DNA of 55,781 nt from an uncultured Pelosinus sp. GTDB taxonomy: Bacteria > Bacillota > Negativicutes > Sporomusales > Acetonemataceae. Positions 15,969 to 24,617 of the stretch are shown one piece after another (the first letter of the stretch is position 1; each line of letters starts with the position of its first letter). The position numbers and the translations under genes are program-made. The DNA is taken from contig UQPB01000020.1 in the NCBI GenBank assembly GCA_900542835.1, forward strand, positions 1 through 55,781, given 5' to 3'. The notes beneath the pieces were generated by a model, which searched no databases, was not told where the DNA came from, and was given only the letters and a program-made list of their open reading frames with translations.

Positions 15969-18041
15969 TTATTTTTCCGGTTCCTGTTGGCTGAGCGCCA
16001 GCTTCAACAAGTCGCCAAGATTGCTGCCTACCGGCGTCTGATCGCTGTATTGGGCAATCAGCTTTTGATTGATGCGGCTTTCGTGCCTGGAGGTGCGCAT
16101 ACCGCCAAACGGGTTTTCCTTTTCCGGCTGGCGGTGGCCGCAGGAGCGGTCGGGGCAGGCAAGCATTTTACCCCGCTTGCCGTTAACCAGCAGCATGTAT
16201 TTGCCGCAGCGGGGGCATTTCGTCTTGGAGATATTGTCTGCCCGGTAGGTCGCGGCCGCGGCAGCGGTTTCGCCGACGAGCGCGGCCGCGTACTCCCTGA
16301 TCCGGGCGATAAAATCGGCGCGCCGCTCTTTGCCTTGGGCAATGTTGGTCAGCGATTGTTCCCATTGCGCGGTCAATTCGGGCGACTTCAGCTCCTTGGC
16401 GACCAGGTTGATCAGTTGTTTGCCTTTGGAGGTAGGAGTGAGTTCTTTGCCGTGGCGTTCGATATAGCTGGTGTGGATCAATTTCTCAATAATTTCGGCG
16501 CGGGTGGCAACTGTGCCCAAACCGCTCTGCTTGATCGATTCCCGCAGTTCCTCGTCGGCGATAAATTTGCCGGGGCTCTCCATTGCCGTCAGCAGTGCCG
16601 CCTCCGTGTAGCGGGCCGGCGGCTTGGTTTTGCCTTTATTAACGCTGCAGGCGCTGACGGCGAGCTGTTCGCCTTTGTGATGCGCGGACAAGGTTTGGTC
16701 AGGCAGTTCCTCTTCCTGCTCGCCCGTGTCGGCGGGACGGTCGTTCACCGCCCGCCAGCCCCGTTCCAGCTCCACTTTGCCGACCGCGTAAAAGTGTTCG
16801 CCTTCAACGCTTGTCCGCAGTGTTGTTTGCTGATAGCGCCGGGGCGGATAAAGCACGGCGATGAACTGGCGGGCAATCAGATCGTACAGCTTGCGCTCGT
16901 CCTCGCTGAGGGCGGCCAATTGCAGCGGTTGCTCGGTGGGAATAATCGCATGGTGGTCGCTGACCTTGCTGTTATCAACAAACCGTTTGCCCGGCGTCAG
17001 CGGCTTTGCCAGCAGCGGCCGGACCAGAGCGGCGTAAGGGCCGGCCGCCATTGCCCGCAGCCGTGCCGCCAGTGTAGGCGCAATGTCGCTTGTGATATAA
17101 CGGGAATCGGTACGGGGGTAAGTTACCAGCTTGTGCTGCTCATACAATCCCTGCAGCAGCGACAGCGCCTTTTGCGCCGAAAATCCGTAGCGCTTATTGG
17201 CATCCCGCTGCAGTTCGGTCAGGTTATAGGCCAACGGCGGCGGTTCGGTTTTCGCCTGACTGGCGGCTTCACTGATCACGCCGTTTTTGCCTTCAATTTT
17301 TGCCGCAATCGCCTTTGCCTGGTTCTGGTCAAACAGACGGCTGTTGCCGCCGCTGTCGCGCCAGTCGCCGAAATAGTCGCCGAAGCGGGCGCGTACCGTC
17401 CAGTAATCGCGGGGAATAAAGCTTTGAATTTCCTGCTCCCGTCTCACAATCATCGCCAGTGTCGGCGTCTGTACGCGGCCGGCGTTGAGCTGGGCATTGT
17501 ATTTGCAGGTGAGGGCACGTGTAATATTCAGTCCGACCAGCCAGTCCGCTTCCGCCCGGCAAAGCGCCGCCTCATACAAAGAATTGAATTCCGCCCCCGG
17601 TTTCAGTGCGGCAAAGCCGTCGCGGATGGCGGCGTCGGTCTGGGAGGAGATCCACAGACGCTTAAACGGTTTTCTCCACTTTGCTTTGGCCATGATCCAG
17701 CGGGCGACCAGTTCGCCCTCGCGGCCGGCGTCGGTGGCAATTACCAGGTCCTTGATATCAGGACGCTGCATTTGCTGTTTAACCGCATGAAACTGGGCCG
17801 ACGTCTGACGGATGACTTTTAATTCCAGGTTGTCCGGCAGCATCGGCAAATCCTCCAGCCGCCATTCTTTATAATCCTTGTTGTAGTCCTCCGGCTCCGC
17901 TAGTGTGACAAGATGGCCGAGCGCCCAGGTTACAACGTATTTTTCACCCTCGATAAATCCTTTGCCTTTGTGGCCGCACTGCAGGACGCGGGCAATTTCG
18001 CGGGCAACGCTTGGCTTTTCCGCCAATACCAGTGATTTCAT
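15969..18041 (-). CDS. topB: DNA topoisomerase III
   Basis: A 690-residue type IA topoisomerase. The N-terminal Toprim domain has AEKPSVA at 7-13 and the metal motif ATDAGREGE at 102-110. The active-site tyrosine is Tyr308 in VTYPRTDSRY. A C-terminal zinc-finger-like segment has CPRCGKY, followed by CPDRSCG. It decatenates and relaxes DNA by single-strand passage. The ATG at 18041 follows GAGGAAGAG and overlaps the HxlR stop codon as ATGA, so the two genes are co-translated. Coupling of a topoisomerase to a small regulator is probably fortuitous. Confidence 0.93.
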   Translation of the reverse strand: MKSLVLAEKPSVAREIARVLQCGHKGKGFIEGEKYVVTWALGHLVTLAEPEDYNKDYKEWRLEDLPMLPDNLELKVIRQTSAQFHAVKQQMQRPDIKDLVIATDAGREGELVARWIMAKAKWRKPFKRLWISSQTDAAIRDGFAALKPGAEFNSLYEAALCRAEADWLVGLNITRALTCKYNAQLNAGRVQTPTLAMIVRREQEIQSFIPRDYWTVRARFGDYFGDWRDSGGNSRLFDQNQAKAIAAKIEGKNGVISEAASQAKTEPPPLAYNLTELQRDANKRYGFSAQKALSLLQGLYEQHKLVTYPRTDSRYITSDIAPTLAARLRAMAAGPYAALVRPLLAKPLTPGKRFVDNSKVSDHHAIIPTEQPLQLAALSEDERKLYDLIARQFIAVLYPPRRYQQTTLRTSVEGEHFYAVGKVELERGWRAVNDRPADTGEQEEELPDQTLSAHHKGEQLAVSACSVNKGKTKPPARYTEAALLTAMESPGKFIADEELRESIKQSGLGTVATRAEIIEKLIHTSYIERHGKELTPTSKGKQLINLVAKELKSPELTAQWEQSLTNIAQGKERRADFIARIREYAAALVGETAAAAATYRADNISKTKCPRCGKYMLLVNGKRGKMLACPDRSCGHRQPEKENPFGGMRTSRHESRINQKLIAQYSDQTPVGSNLGDLLKLALSQQEPEK

Positions 18042-18415
18042 TTCTCTTCCTCGATTCTGCGGCAGCTGCCACTTTTTTCGAACCGCTCTGCTGCAGGTTT
18101 GTTCGCATCGCCCCAGGTGGCCATGCATTTCAGGATCGGCAGCAGGGTCTGCCCTTTGACTGTCAATGAATATTCTACCTTGGGCGGAATCTGATGATAC
18201 TCTTTCCGGTGCAGCAGTTGGTCCGCTTCCAATTCCTTTAATTGCTGGCTTAACATTTTGTGCGTAATTGCCGGCAGCCGGCTTTTCAGGCCGCCATAAC
18301 GCAGGACGTCATTCTCGGCCAGCAGGTGCAGGATCAGCCATTTCCATTTGCCGCCGACAACGGCCAGCGTATAGGTAATGGAGCAATTGCATTCAATTTT
18401 CGACCAGTTTGCCAT
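18038..18415 (-). CDS. HxlR-family winged-helix regulator
   Basis: A 125-residue MarR-like HxlR protein. The family signature is clear: CSITYTLAVVGGKWKWLILHLL, then LRYGGLKSRLPAITHKMLSQQLKELE and the wing with VEYSLTVKG. Two N-terminal cysteines (C9 and C11) could serve redox or electrophile sensing, as in some family members. The ATG at 18415 follows AAGGAG. It is divergent from a flavin reductase gene, which is the classic arrangement for HxlR control of a redox enzyme. Confidence 0.9.
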   Translation of the reverse strand: MANWSKIECNCSITYTLAVVGGKWKWLILHLLAENDVLRYGGLKSRLPAITHKMLSQQLKELEADQLLHRKEYHQIPPKVEYSLTVKGQTLLPILKCMATWGDANKPAAERFEKSGSCRRIEEEK

Positions 18416-18431
18416 TCCCGCTCTCCTTTTG

Positions 18432-18486
18432 GATAGTATCTACCAAAAAAGTGCATACTTTTCTTTTAGTTAAAATACTATATAAT
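18432..18486. promoter_or_regulatory. Divergent HxlR / flavoprotein promoter with palindromes
   Basis: The gap holds AAAAGT-GCAT-ACTTTT, GATAGTATC and a TATAAT hexamer (18481-18486) for the plus-strand gene. The palindromes are plausible operator sites for the adjacent HxlR protein. Confidence 0.5.
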
Positions 18487-18532
18487 TTCTTGTAAATAGG
18501 CAAGTGAAAAATAGGACGGGGAGTGGGTATTG

Positions 18533-19177
18533 ATGCAAGTAATCGCCATTAACGGCAGTCCGCGCAAAAACTGGAACACCGCTATTCTGCTGGAGCATGC
18601 CCTGCAAGGCGCTGCTTCGCAGGGAGCGGCGACGGAACTGTTCCATCTTTATGAACTGCAGTTTAAAGGCTGTATCAGCTGTTTTGCCTGTAAGCTGAAA
18701 AACGGAAAAAGTTACGGCCGCTGTGCGTTGCGGGATGACCTGACGCCGCTGCTGCAGAAGCTGGAGCAAGCTGACGCCGTTATTTTTGGTTCGCCGCTCT
18801 ATTTCAGCGATGTAACCGGTGCTATGCGCTCCTGTATAGAGCGGATGGCCTTTCCCTATCTGGTCTATGACGCCAATTACTCGTCCCTGTTTCCCAAAAA
18901 GATTCAGCTGGGGTTCATTTACACTATGAATGTCAACGAGGGCAGGGCCGCGGAAATGGGCTACGAGCAGCTGTTTGCCAGAACGGAGATGCCGCTGCAG
19001 CGCTGCTTTGGCCCCCTGCAATCGCTCCGCTGCTATGATACGTACCAATTCGCCGATTATGCCAGGTATGTGGCATCAGCCTTTAATGAGGCTGATAAGG
19101 CCGAACAGCGGCGGCGGCAGTTTCCCGAGGACTGCCGGCAAGCCGTTGCTCTGGGAGAACGGCTGGTGTCTTATTAG
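18533..19177 (+). CDS. NAD(P)H-dependent FMN reductase / flavodoxin-like protein
   Basis: A 214-residue flavodoxin-fold protein. The FMN phosphate loop is INGSPRKNWNT at 6-16, followed by a cysteine-rich segment CISCFACKLK and, after eight residues, a further Cys. This pattern is typical of iron-sulfur flavoprotein or multimeric flavodoxin (WrbA-like) reductases. GSPLYFSDVTGAMR lines the isoalloxazine site. It probably reduces quinones or other electrophiles with NAD(P)H. The ATG at 18533 is preferred over TTG at 18530. It is divergent from the HxlR gene, which likely represses it. Confidence 0.85.
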   Translation: MQVIAINGSPRKNWNTAILLEHALQGAASQGAATELFHLYELQFKGCISCFACKLKNGKSYGRCALRDDLTPLLQKLEQADAVIFGSPLYFSDVTGAMRSCIERMAFPYLVYDANYSSLFPKKIQLGFIYTMNVNEGRAAEMGYEQLFARTEMPLQRCFGPLQSLRCYDTYQFADYARYVASAFNEADKAEQRRRQFPEDCRQAVALGERLVSY

Positions 19178-19215
19178 TCCTGATCCGCTAGCCTGGCGGT
19201 ATCTCTTTGGCGGGG

Positions 19216-19243
19216 AACGACGTAGATGAGACTTTAGCAACAG
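19216..19243 (+). repeat. Degenerate copy of the 2425-2548 repeat end
   Basis: AACGACGTAGATG and CTTTAGCAACAGC resemble the right end of the element at 2516-2548 (AACAACGTAGATG, CTTTATCCAACGGC). It also lies directly before a terminator hairpin. The match is partial. Confidence 0.4.
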
Positions 19244-19244
19244 C

Positions 19245-19280
19245 AAGAGGAACATCGCCGTTGGTGGCGATGTTCCTCTT
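19245..19280. terminator. Bidirectional terminator between convergent genes
   Basis: AAGAGGAACATCGCC and its exact complement flank a six-base loop, with TAACTTTG beyond. It separates the flavoprotein gene from the minus-strand SIMPL gene. Confidence 0.7.
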
Positions 19281-19294
19281 TAACTTTGTCTGGC

Positions 19295-19987
19295 TTATTC
19301 CAGTTCCACTGTCATCTGTACATTGGCGCCGATGCTGACCTTGCCGGCGGGAAGCGCGGGAACGGCTGCGTCCGCCGCTTTCAGCGCCCGGCTTTCCCCC
19401 AGCAGCGGCCGGTAGTATACGCCTGATTCATTGACTTGTGCGACATTGACAACGCGTTTGTTCAGCGTGGCGGCAATCACATTCGCTTTGCGCAGGGCGT
19501 CTTCCATTGCCGCTTTCAACGCTGCGTCCTTGGCTTCGGTTTCATTTGCGGTTTCAAACCGGATTGAGCTGATTTCATTGGCGCCGGCCGCCGTCGCTTC
19601 GCTTACCAGCAGCCCGGTTTTTTCAATCGTGGTTGTAATCTCCAGACTGTTGACAATGCGGTAGCCTTTCAGTTTGGGCAGCCGGTCTTTCTCGTAGCTG
19701 TAAACCGGTTCAATCTGATAGGCGGCGGTTTTTATCTGCTCGTCAGTCAGTCCCAGCGCCTGCAGCTTTGCCAGCAATTGATTGGCAGCCTGCGTATTTT
19801 CGGCTTTGGCGGTTTCGAGGTCAGCGTTGACGGTATTGACGGCAAGCGTCAGACGGGCAATGTCGGGCATAACCTCCTGCTGGCTGCTGCCGCTAACCTG
19901 GATCAGGGTTTTCGCGTTAGCGGCGGCGAAAGCGGGAACGGTGAGCAGGCAGCCCAGCGTCAGGACGATCAGTATTTTTTTCCACAT
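19295..19987 (-). CDS. Periplasmic SIMPL-domain (DUF541) protein
   Basis: A 230-residue exported protein. The signal peptide is at about residues 1-24 (LIVLTLGCLLTVPAFA). The mature part is the SIMPL/BP26 fold: ISVSG-like start IQVSGSSQQEVMPDIARLTL, GLTDEQIKTAAYQIEPVYSY, RIVNSLEITTTI, and LRKANVIAATLNKRV. Homologues (BP26/OMP28, YggE) form periplasmic rings with roles in oxidative-stress tolerance or surface integrity. The ATG at 19987 follows GGGAGG. A periplasmic protein fits the diderm envelope. Confidence 0.85.
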   Translation of the reverse strand: MWKKILIVLTLGCLLTVPAFAAANAKTLIQVSGSSQQEVMPDIARLTLAVNTVNADLETAKAENTQAANQLLAKLQALGLTDEQIKTAAYQIEPVYSYEKDRLPKLKGYRIVNSLEITTTIEKTGLLVSEATAAGANEISSIRFETANETEAKDAALKAAMEDALRKANVIAATLNKRVVNVAQVNESGVYYRPLLGESRALKAADAAVPALPAGKVSIGANVQMTVELE

Positions 19988-20216
19988 ATGTATAACCTCC
20001 CTAGCAGTTTCTACCTTATCAAACGATAGCGACGGCCAAAGGTAACGCGGCTGTGATTATTTTTTTCCAACGATATGCAATTTGTCATTAGCTGAAGAAA
20101 AACAGCGTTAAACTGAAAATGGCCGTACTATTTACGCTGCGGACAGCCTTTATCCCCCGCTATAAGCAGGCTATAATAAATTGATACCGATTTTCAGGTG
20201 AAAGAGGGTTGAATTT
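19988..20216. promoter_or_regulatory. Divergent region with chemoreceptor promoter
   Basis: TATAAT at 20172-20177 has a weak TTTATC hexamer 17 bases upstream and lies 40 bases before the chemoreceptor start. No convincing sigma-28 site was found. Confidence 0.4.
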
Positions 20217-22211
20217 GTGACAATTGCACAACGCCAATGGAGTCTAAAAACGAAGCTGACAGCCCTGTTTATTATCATGCTGCTGCTGCCAGCGGTTATT
20301 ATCGGGTTTGCCGCCGACTGGAAGGCGCGCAGCCTGCTGCATAACGGGGTAATGAATGAAAAACAGGCGAATGCGACCCGTGCCGCCGAAAAGCTTGATC
20401 AATACCTGACGGATTCGACGGCCAGCATCAATGCCCTGGCCAAGCTTCCCTCCGTGCAGGCAATGCGGTCGCCGGAGCAGGCGGCGGCGCTGCAGGCCTT
20501 TCAAACCGGCCTTGGCAGCTTTGAATTATTATTTGTCATCGATACCGCCGGCGATATTCAGAATACGTTTCCGCCCAGTGACTTCGGCGGCAAGCGTAAT
20601 TTTGCCGACAGGCAGTGGTATAAAGACGTGACCGCTAAACAGGACGCGGTTATTTCTGATACCTATGTGTCGGCGTTTACCAGGCAAGCCACGGCGCCGA
20701 TCGTAGCGCCGCTCCGCAACGCACAGGGAACAGTTGTCGGCTATGTCGGCGGCAATTTGTCGCTGGCTAACTTAAAGGAAATCGCCGATGCCCTGAAAGT
20801 CGGCGAAACCGGTAACGGTATTATCCTTGATAAAGCACAGTTCTATTTGCAGGACAGCCGCAACGAAGGCCGCGCCGCCGAACATGAGCAATTTTCGGCC
20901 GCCAGTCTTATGTCTCTGATCCGGCAGGGACAGGCGGTGACTACCGTTGTCGAACACGAAGGCGAAGCCACGCTGGCCGCGTATTCCCCGGTCGGTAAAA
21001 CCGGCTGGGCAGTGCTGGGCTTGCAGCATGCCGCGGAGGCGTCGGCCAACGCTAACGACCTGCGGATTTTGATTATCAGCGTTCTGCTTGTTTCCGCCCT
21101 GCTGGCTGCGGCTTTGGTCAGCTGGTATGTCAAGCGGACGGTGGCGCCGCTGGTGGCTGTCGCCGTTGGCGCCGAACGGATGGCGGCAGGTAATCTCGCC
21201 GCCGATAAAATCGTGTATAGCGCCAGGGATGAGATCGGCCGGCTGGTGGTCTCGTTCAGTGATATGCGCACTCATTTGCGCGATATGATCGGTCAGGTGA
21301 CCGGCAGTGCCAATACGCTGACCGAAGCGTCGGCAACGCTGTCGGCCACCTCCGAGCAGTCAGCCGCCGCCTCGACCCATGTGGCGCAGGCCAGTTCCGA
21401 TATTGTGGAAAAGGTGGAGCGGCAGTCGCAGAAGCTGGCGCTAGTGACTGCCAACGCCGCCGACGTTGCTGAAAACGTGCAGCAGGCCGCCGCTGTCTTC
21501 GATACAGTCTCGCGGCAGGCACAGGCAACCGCCGGCCAGGCCGAGGCAGGCGCCGGCATGATCGGCAATACGGTTGAGCAGATGCGGGCGATTGACCAGG
21601 CGGTTGAGAAATCAGCGCAGGCGGCCGAAGCCCTGCAGCAGCGGTCTCAGGTCATTGGCGCTATTCTCGAAACCGTTGCCGGCATCGCGGCCCAGACCAA
21701 TTTGCTGGCTCTGAACGCTGCGATCGAAGCTGCCCGCGCCGGCGAAGCCGGCAAAGGCTTTGCCGTTGTTGCCGAGGAGGTCAGAAAGCTGGCCGAGCAG
21801 TCGGAAGCCGCTACCCACCAGATTGCCGGCGAACTGGAGGAAATCAAAACCGGTACTATTGCCGTTACGCAGTCGATGCGGGATGGAATGGAGGAAGCGA
21901 AAACCGGTGTCGAAACCGCGCTGCGTGCCGGCGATGCCTTCCAGCGTATTCGCCAGCTGATTGAGCAGGTGGCCAAAGATACGCAGGCGGCTGCTGCCGC
22001 CATCACGGCGGTCTCCGCCAAAACTAATGAGGTGTCAACCCATATCCGCTCAGTTGAGACACTGGGAGCCGAAATTGTATCCGATATCGCCAATGTTTCC
22101 GCCGCGGCTGAGCAGCAGAATGCTTCGATGCAGGAAATTGCCGCAGCCAGCTCGCAGCTGACCCATCTGGCGGAGACGCTTGATCAGATGGTCAAACGGT
22201 TTCAGACCTGA
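20217..22211 (+). CDS. Methyl-accepting chemotaxis protein with Cache sensor domain
   Basis: A 664-residue chemoreceptor. The first transmembrane segment is at about 12-30. A periplasmic dCache-type sensor spans about 35-275 (FADRQWYKDVTAK and GNGIILDKAQFYL). A second membrane segment lies at about 283-305, then a HAMP domain to about 360. A long coiled-coil signalling domain has the conserved hairpin tip NLLALNAAIEAARAGEAGKGFAVVAEEVRKLAEQS-type sequence near 495-530. It relays ligand binding to CheA. The GTG start at 20217 follows AGAGGG. Its 3' end overlaps the convergent thiE gene by 10 bases. Confidence 0.92.
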   Translation: MTIAQRQWSLKTKLTALFIIMLLLPAVIIGFAADWKARSLLHNGVMNEKQANATRAAEKLDQYLTDSTASINALAKLPSVQAMRSPEQAAALQAFQTGLGSFELLFVIDTAGDIQNTFPPSDFGGKRNFADRQWYKDVTAKQDAVISDTYVSAFTRQATAPIVAPLRNAQGTVVGYVGGNLSLANLKEIADALKVGETGNGIILDKAQFYLQDSRNEGRAAEHEQFSAASLMSLIRQGQAVTTVVEHEGEATLAAYSPVGKTGWAVLGLQHAAEASANANDLRILIISVLLVSALLAAALVSWYVKRTVAPLVAVAVGAERMAAGNLAADKIVYSARDEIGRLVVSFSDMRTHLRDMIGQVTGSANTLTEASATLSATSEQSAAASTHVAQASSDIVEKVERQSQKLALVTANAADVAENVQQAAAVFDTVSRQAQATAGQAEAGAGMIGNTVEQMRAIDQAVEKSAQAAEALQQRSQVIGAILETVAGIAAQTNLLALNAAIEAARAGEAGKGFAVVAEEVRKLAEQSEAATHQIAGELEEIKTGTIAVTQSMRDGMEEAKTGVETALRAGDAFQRIRQLIEQVAKDTQAAAAAITAVSAKTNEVSTHIRSVETLGAEIVSDIANVSAAAEQQNASMQEIAAASSQLTHLAETLDQMVKRFQT

Positions 22212-22837
22212 TCCGGTCGTGACAGCGCCAGCAGCTGCCTGGCTGCCTGGCAGGGGTCAGGCCGGCCGATAATTGCCGATACAACAGCAGCGCCGGCAAC
22301 CCCGGCAGTCATCACCCGGCTGATGTTGGTTTCATTAATACCGCCGATAGCGACGACCGGAATGCTCACAGCGGCTGTGATCCGCCGCAGATCATCCAGG
22401 CTGACGCTATCGGCGTTATTCTTGGTAGCGGTGGGGAACACGGCGCCGACTCCCAGATAATCGGCGCCGCCGGCTTCCGTGGCCTTGGCCTCCGCTAATG
22501 TCGCCGCCGAAACCCCGATCAGCTTGCGCGGCCCCAGCAGCCGCCGGGCGGCCGGCAGCGGCAGGTCCTCGTCGCCGATATGCAGACCGTCAGCATCCAC
22601 TGCCAGCGCGATGTCGGCGCGATCATTGATAATCAGCGGCACACCGTATTTAGTTGTAATCGCTTTGACGCTAACGGCCTGCTGATAGAAATCCCGGCTT
22701 GAGGCGTCTTTTTCCCGCAGCTGCACTAGTGTTACGCCGCCGAGAATCGCCTGTTCCACGGCAGCGGCCAAATCGGCGCCGGCCAGCAGCCGGCGGTCGG
22801 TTACCAGATAGAGGGAGTAAATATTGTCAAGCTTCAT
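22202..22837 (-). CDS. thiE: Thiamine-phosphate synthase
   Basis: A 211-residue TIM-barrel enzyme that joins HMP-pyrophosphate and thiazole phosphate to give thiamine phosphate. Motifs visible are YLVTDRR, VQLREKDAS (pyrophosphate binding), IINDRADIALAVDADGLHIGDEDLP, then GVGAVFPTATK and IGGIN. Its start overlaps the 3' end of thiM by 11 bases, so the two form a coupled thiazole-salvage operon. Its end overlaps the convergent chemoreceptor gene by 10 bases. Confidence 0.93.
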   Translation of the reverse strand: MKLDNIYSLYLVTDRRLLAGADLAAAVEQAILGGVTLVQLREKDASSRDFYQQAVSVKAITTKYGVPLIINDRADIALAVDADGLHIGDEDLPLPAARRLLGPRKLIGVSAATLAEAKATEAGGADYLGVGAVFPTATKNNADSVSLDDLRRITAAVSIPVVAIGGINETNISRVMTAGVAGAAVVSAIIGRPDPCQAARQLLALSRPDQV

Positions 22838-23639
22838 TTACTTTACCACCTTGATACAAATTGTCAGGAGTCATGGTGGCGATGGCGTCAAACAGGCGCA
22901 TATGAAAGGTGCCAATGCCTTCCCCCGGCCGCAGCGAGGCTTGCGCCCGCTCGCCGGCCAGTCCCATTGCGATGATGGCGGCAACAGTGGCGGCGAACTC
23001 ATCCGCGTTTGCGCCGCAGAAACAGCCGGTCAACGAGGTTGCCATGCAGCCGGAACCGGTCAATTTCGCCAACAGCGGATGACCGTTGCCGATACGGCAC
23101 AGCCGGCCGCCGCCGGCGACGATGTCGGTTTTGCCGGTGATGGCAATGACACAGTCCAGCTTGCGGGATAGTTCGGCTGCCACGCTTTCACCGGCTTCGT
23201 CGCCAGCTACGGAATCGACGCCTTTAATTGCGGCATCCAGACCGGCGATAATCTTGATTTCCGACATATTGCCACGTATGACTGTCGGCCGCAGTTCTTC
23301 GATAATCTGACCGGCAGTGGCTGTCCGCAAGCTGGTTGCGCCTACTCCCACCGGATCAAAGATGATGGGAATGCCTTTTTGCCGTGCCTGTTTGCCGGCG
23401 GCCAGCATCGAGCCGACAGTGCGGGAATTAAGCGTTCCCATATTTAACACCAGCGCGTTGGCGACAGCCGTCATTTCTTCAACTTCCGCCGGATCGTCGG
23501 CCATAACCGGTGAAGCGCCGATGGCCAGCGTAATATTGGCGCAGTCATTTACTGTTACATAGTTTGTGATGTGATGGACCAGCGGCTTTGTCCGGTGCAC
23601 CTGTGTCAGTGCCGCCGCCGCCTGCTGCAATAGGCTCAT
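22827..23639 (-). CDS. thiM: Hydroxyethylthiazole kinase
   Basis: A 270-residue ribokinase-like kinase that phosphorylates hydroxyethylthiazole in thiamine salvage. Motifs visible are LVHHITNYVTVNDCAN at the N-terminus, IIFDPVGVGAT, IRGNMSEI and the catalytic KLTGSGCMATSLTGCF. The ATG at 23639 follows GAGGAGGG. A TATAAT hexamer lies on the minus strand at 23667-23672. No TPP riboswitch is visible upstream, unlike many thi operons. Confidence 0.93.
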   Translation of the reverse strand: MSLLQQAAAALTQVHRTKPLVHHITNYVTVNDCANITLAIGASPVMADDPAEVEEMTAVANALVLNMGTLNSRTVGSMLAAGKQARQKGIPIIFDPVGVGATSLRTATAGQIIEELRPTVIRGNMSEIKIIAGLDAAIKGVDSVAGDEAGESVAAELSRKLDCVIAITGKTDIVAGGGRLCRIGNGHPLLAKLTGSGCMATSLTGCFCGANADEFAATVAAIIAMGLAGERAQASLRPGEGIGTFHMRLFDAIATMTPDNLYQGGKVNEA

Positions 23640-23755
23640 CCGTAATCCCTCCTCATTGCTTTACGCATTATAGTGTAGCATCTTCGGCCGGAAATTCCAA
23701 CAAAAGACACTTTGCGGTCAGGGCAATCGCTTGCCAAAAAACAAGTGTTGCAAGA

Positions 23756-23867
23756 CGATTCCTCAGCGACGGGCGAGACAGCAAGCTGCCGCCGTGAGGG
23801 CGGAAAAGGCCAAGGAGCGAAAGAACGATTCCACGGAGGACACGGAGGGTACACAGAGGGCACAGAG
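23756..23867 (-). repeat. Dispersed repeat, copy A
   Basis: Read on the minus strand it runs CCTCCGTGTCCTCCGTGG-AATCG, a CCTTTTCC stretch, then ACGGCGGCAGCTTGCTG and CGCCCGTC. The same order, with few changes, occurs on the plus strand at 27766-27860. The core tandem CCACGGAGGACACGGAGG also recurs at 46581-46600. Confidence 0.7.
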
Positions 23868-23910
23868 GAAAGCGGTATAAGCGTCTGCCTGCAGGGGCAA
23901 TGCATTTTCC

Positions 23911-23947
23911 TTTACAGGCGGGGGCCATGGTGTATAATAAAACAATG
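23911..23947 (+). promoter_or_regulatory. Promoter immediately before the VTT-protein start
   Basis: TTTACA (23911-23916) and TATAAT (23933-23938) are 16 bases apart. Transcription would begin near 23945, which is the first base of the chosen ATG. This predicts a leaderless or nearly leaderless mRNA. Confidence 0.55.
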
Positions 23948-24601
23948 AGACAATTGCTGCTGCATCCGGCTGCTCGCACCTATCTGGCCGGAGCTGTCCT
24001 GATCGCTTTTTTTGCTTATATTTACGGATTTGATACGGAACGGTTTAAACCGGAAACGATCCGCGACCTGATTATTTCCTGGGGCTATTGGGGGCCGCTG
24101 GGCTATATCGCTCTCAATGCACTGCGGCCGTTTTTTCTGTTTCCGGCGATGCTTGTCGGCGTCGCCGGCGGGCTGGCTTTCGGCCCGCTGCAAGGGGCGC
24201 TCTATCTGATTGCCGGAACCGCTGCCGGAGCCGCCTTGTGCTTCGCCGCTGCCCGGCTGCTAGGCAGCGGACGCGTGCAACGCTGCTGCGGGCAGTGGCT
24301 GACACTGGGCCAACTGGAGCAACAACTGGCCGAGCACGGCTTTAAAACCGTATTGCTGCTGCGGCTGGCGCCGGTATTGCCCTGGGACGCGGTCAGTTTT
24401 ATGGCCGGCCTGTCGCGTATGCGGTTTTGGCCATATTTTGCGGCCACCGTCGTCGGCAGCATTCCCGGTGCCATCGTCTTTACCTGGCTGGGCGACAGCC
24501 TGTCGCGTTCGCTGGCATCGGCGGCGATCTTCGCGGCGGCGCTGGCGGTGCTGGCCGCATTCTACTACTATGGAAAACGCTATCAGCAATCATCCCGCTG
24601 A
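23945..24601 (+). CDS. TVP38/TMEM64 (VTT/DedA-like) membrane protein
   Basis: A 218-residue integral membrane protein of the SNARE-associated/VTT family. Hydrophobic segments alternate with the family motifs FFLFPAMLVGVAGGLAFGPLQGALY and LLLRLAPVLPWDAVSFMAGL, followed by GSIPGAIVFTWLGDS. Family members are proposed lipid scramblases or envelope homeostasis proteins. No ribosome site precedes the ATG at 23945; a promoter ends just before it, so the start may be leaderless. ATG at 23927 is an alternative. The GNAT gene follows after 16 bases, probably in one operon. Confidence 0.82.
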   Translation: MRQLLLHPAARTYLAGAVLIAFFAYIYGFDTERFKPETIRDLIISWGYWGPLGYIALNALRPFFLFPAMLVGVAGGLAFGPLQGALYLIAGTAAGAALCFAAARLLGSGRVQRCCGQWLTLGQLEQQLAEHGFKTVLLLRLAPVLPWDAVSFMAGLSRMRFWPYFAATVVGSIPGAIVFTWLGDSLSRSLASAAIFAAALAVLAAFYYYGKRYQQSSR

Positions 24602-24617
24602 GGGGAAGGAGAACGCG

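Noticed and set aside
15846..17822. A 658-codon open frame antisense to topB
   Set aside because: It is a shadow frame of a high-GC gene; topoisomerase III is unambiguous on the other strand.
23641..23760. TPP riboswitch upstream of thiM
   Set aside because: No CTGAGA-type THI-box core is visible on the minus strand in this stretch.
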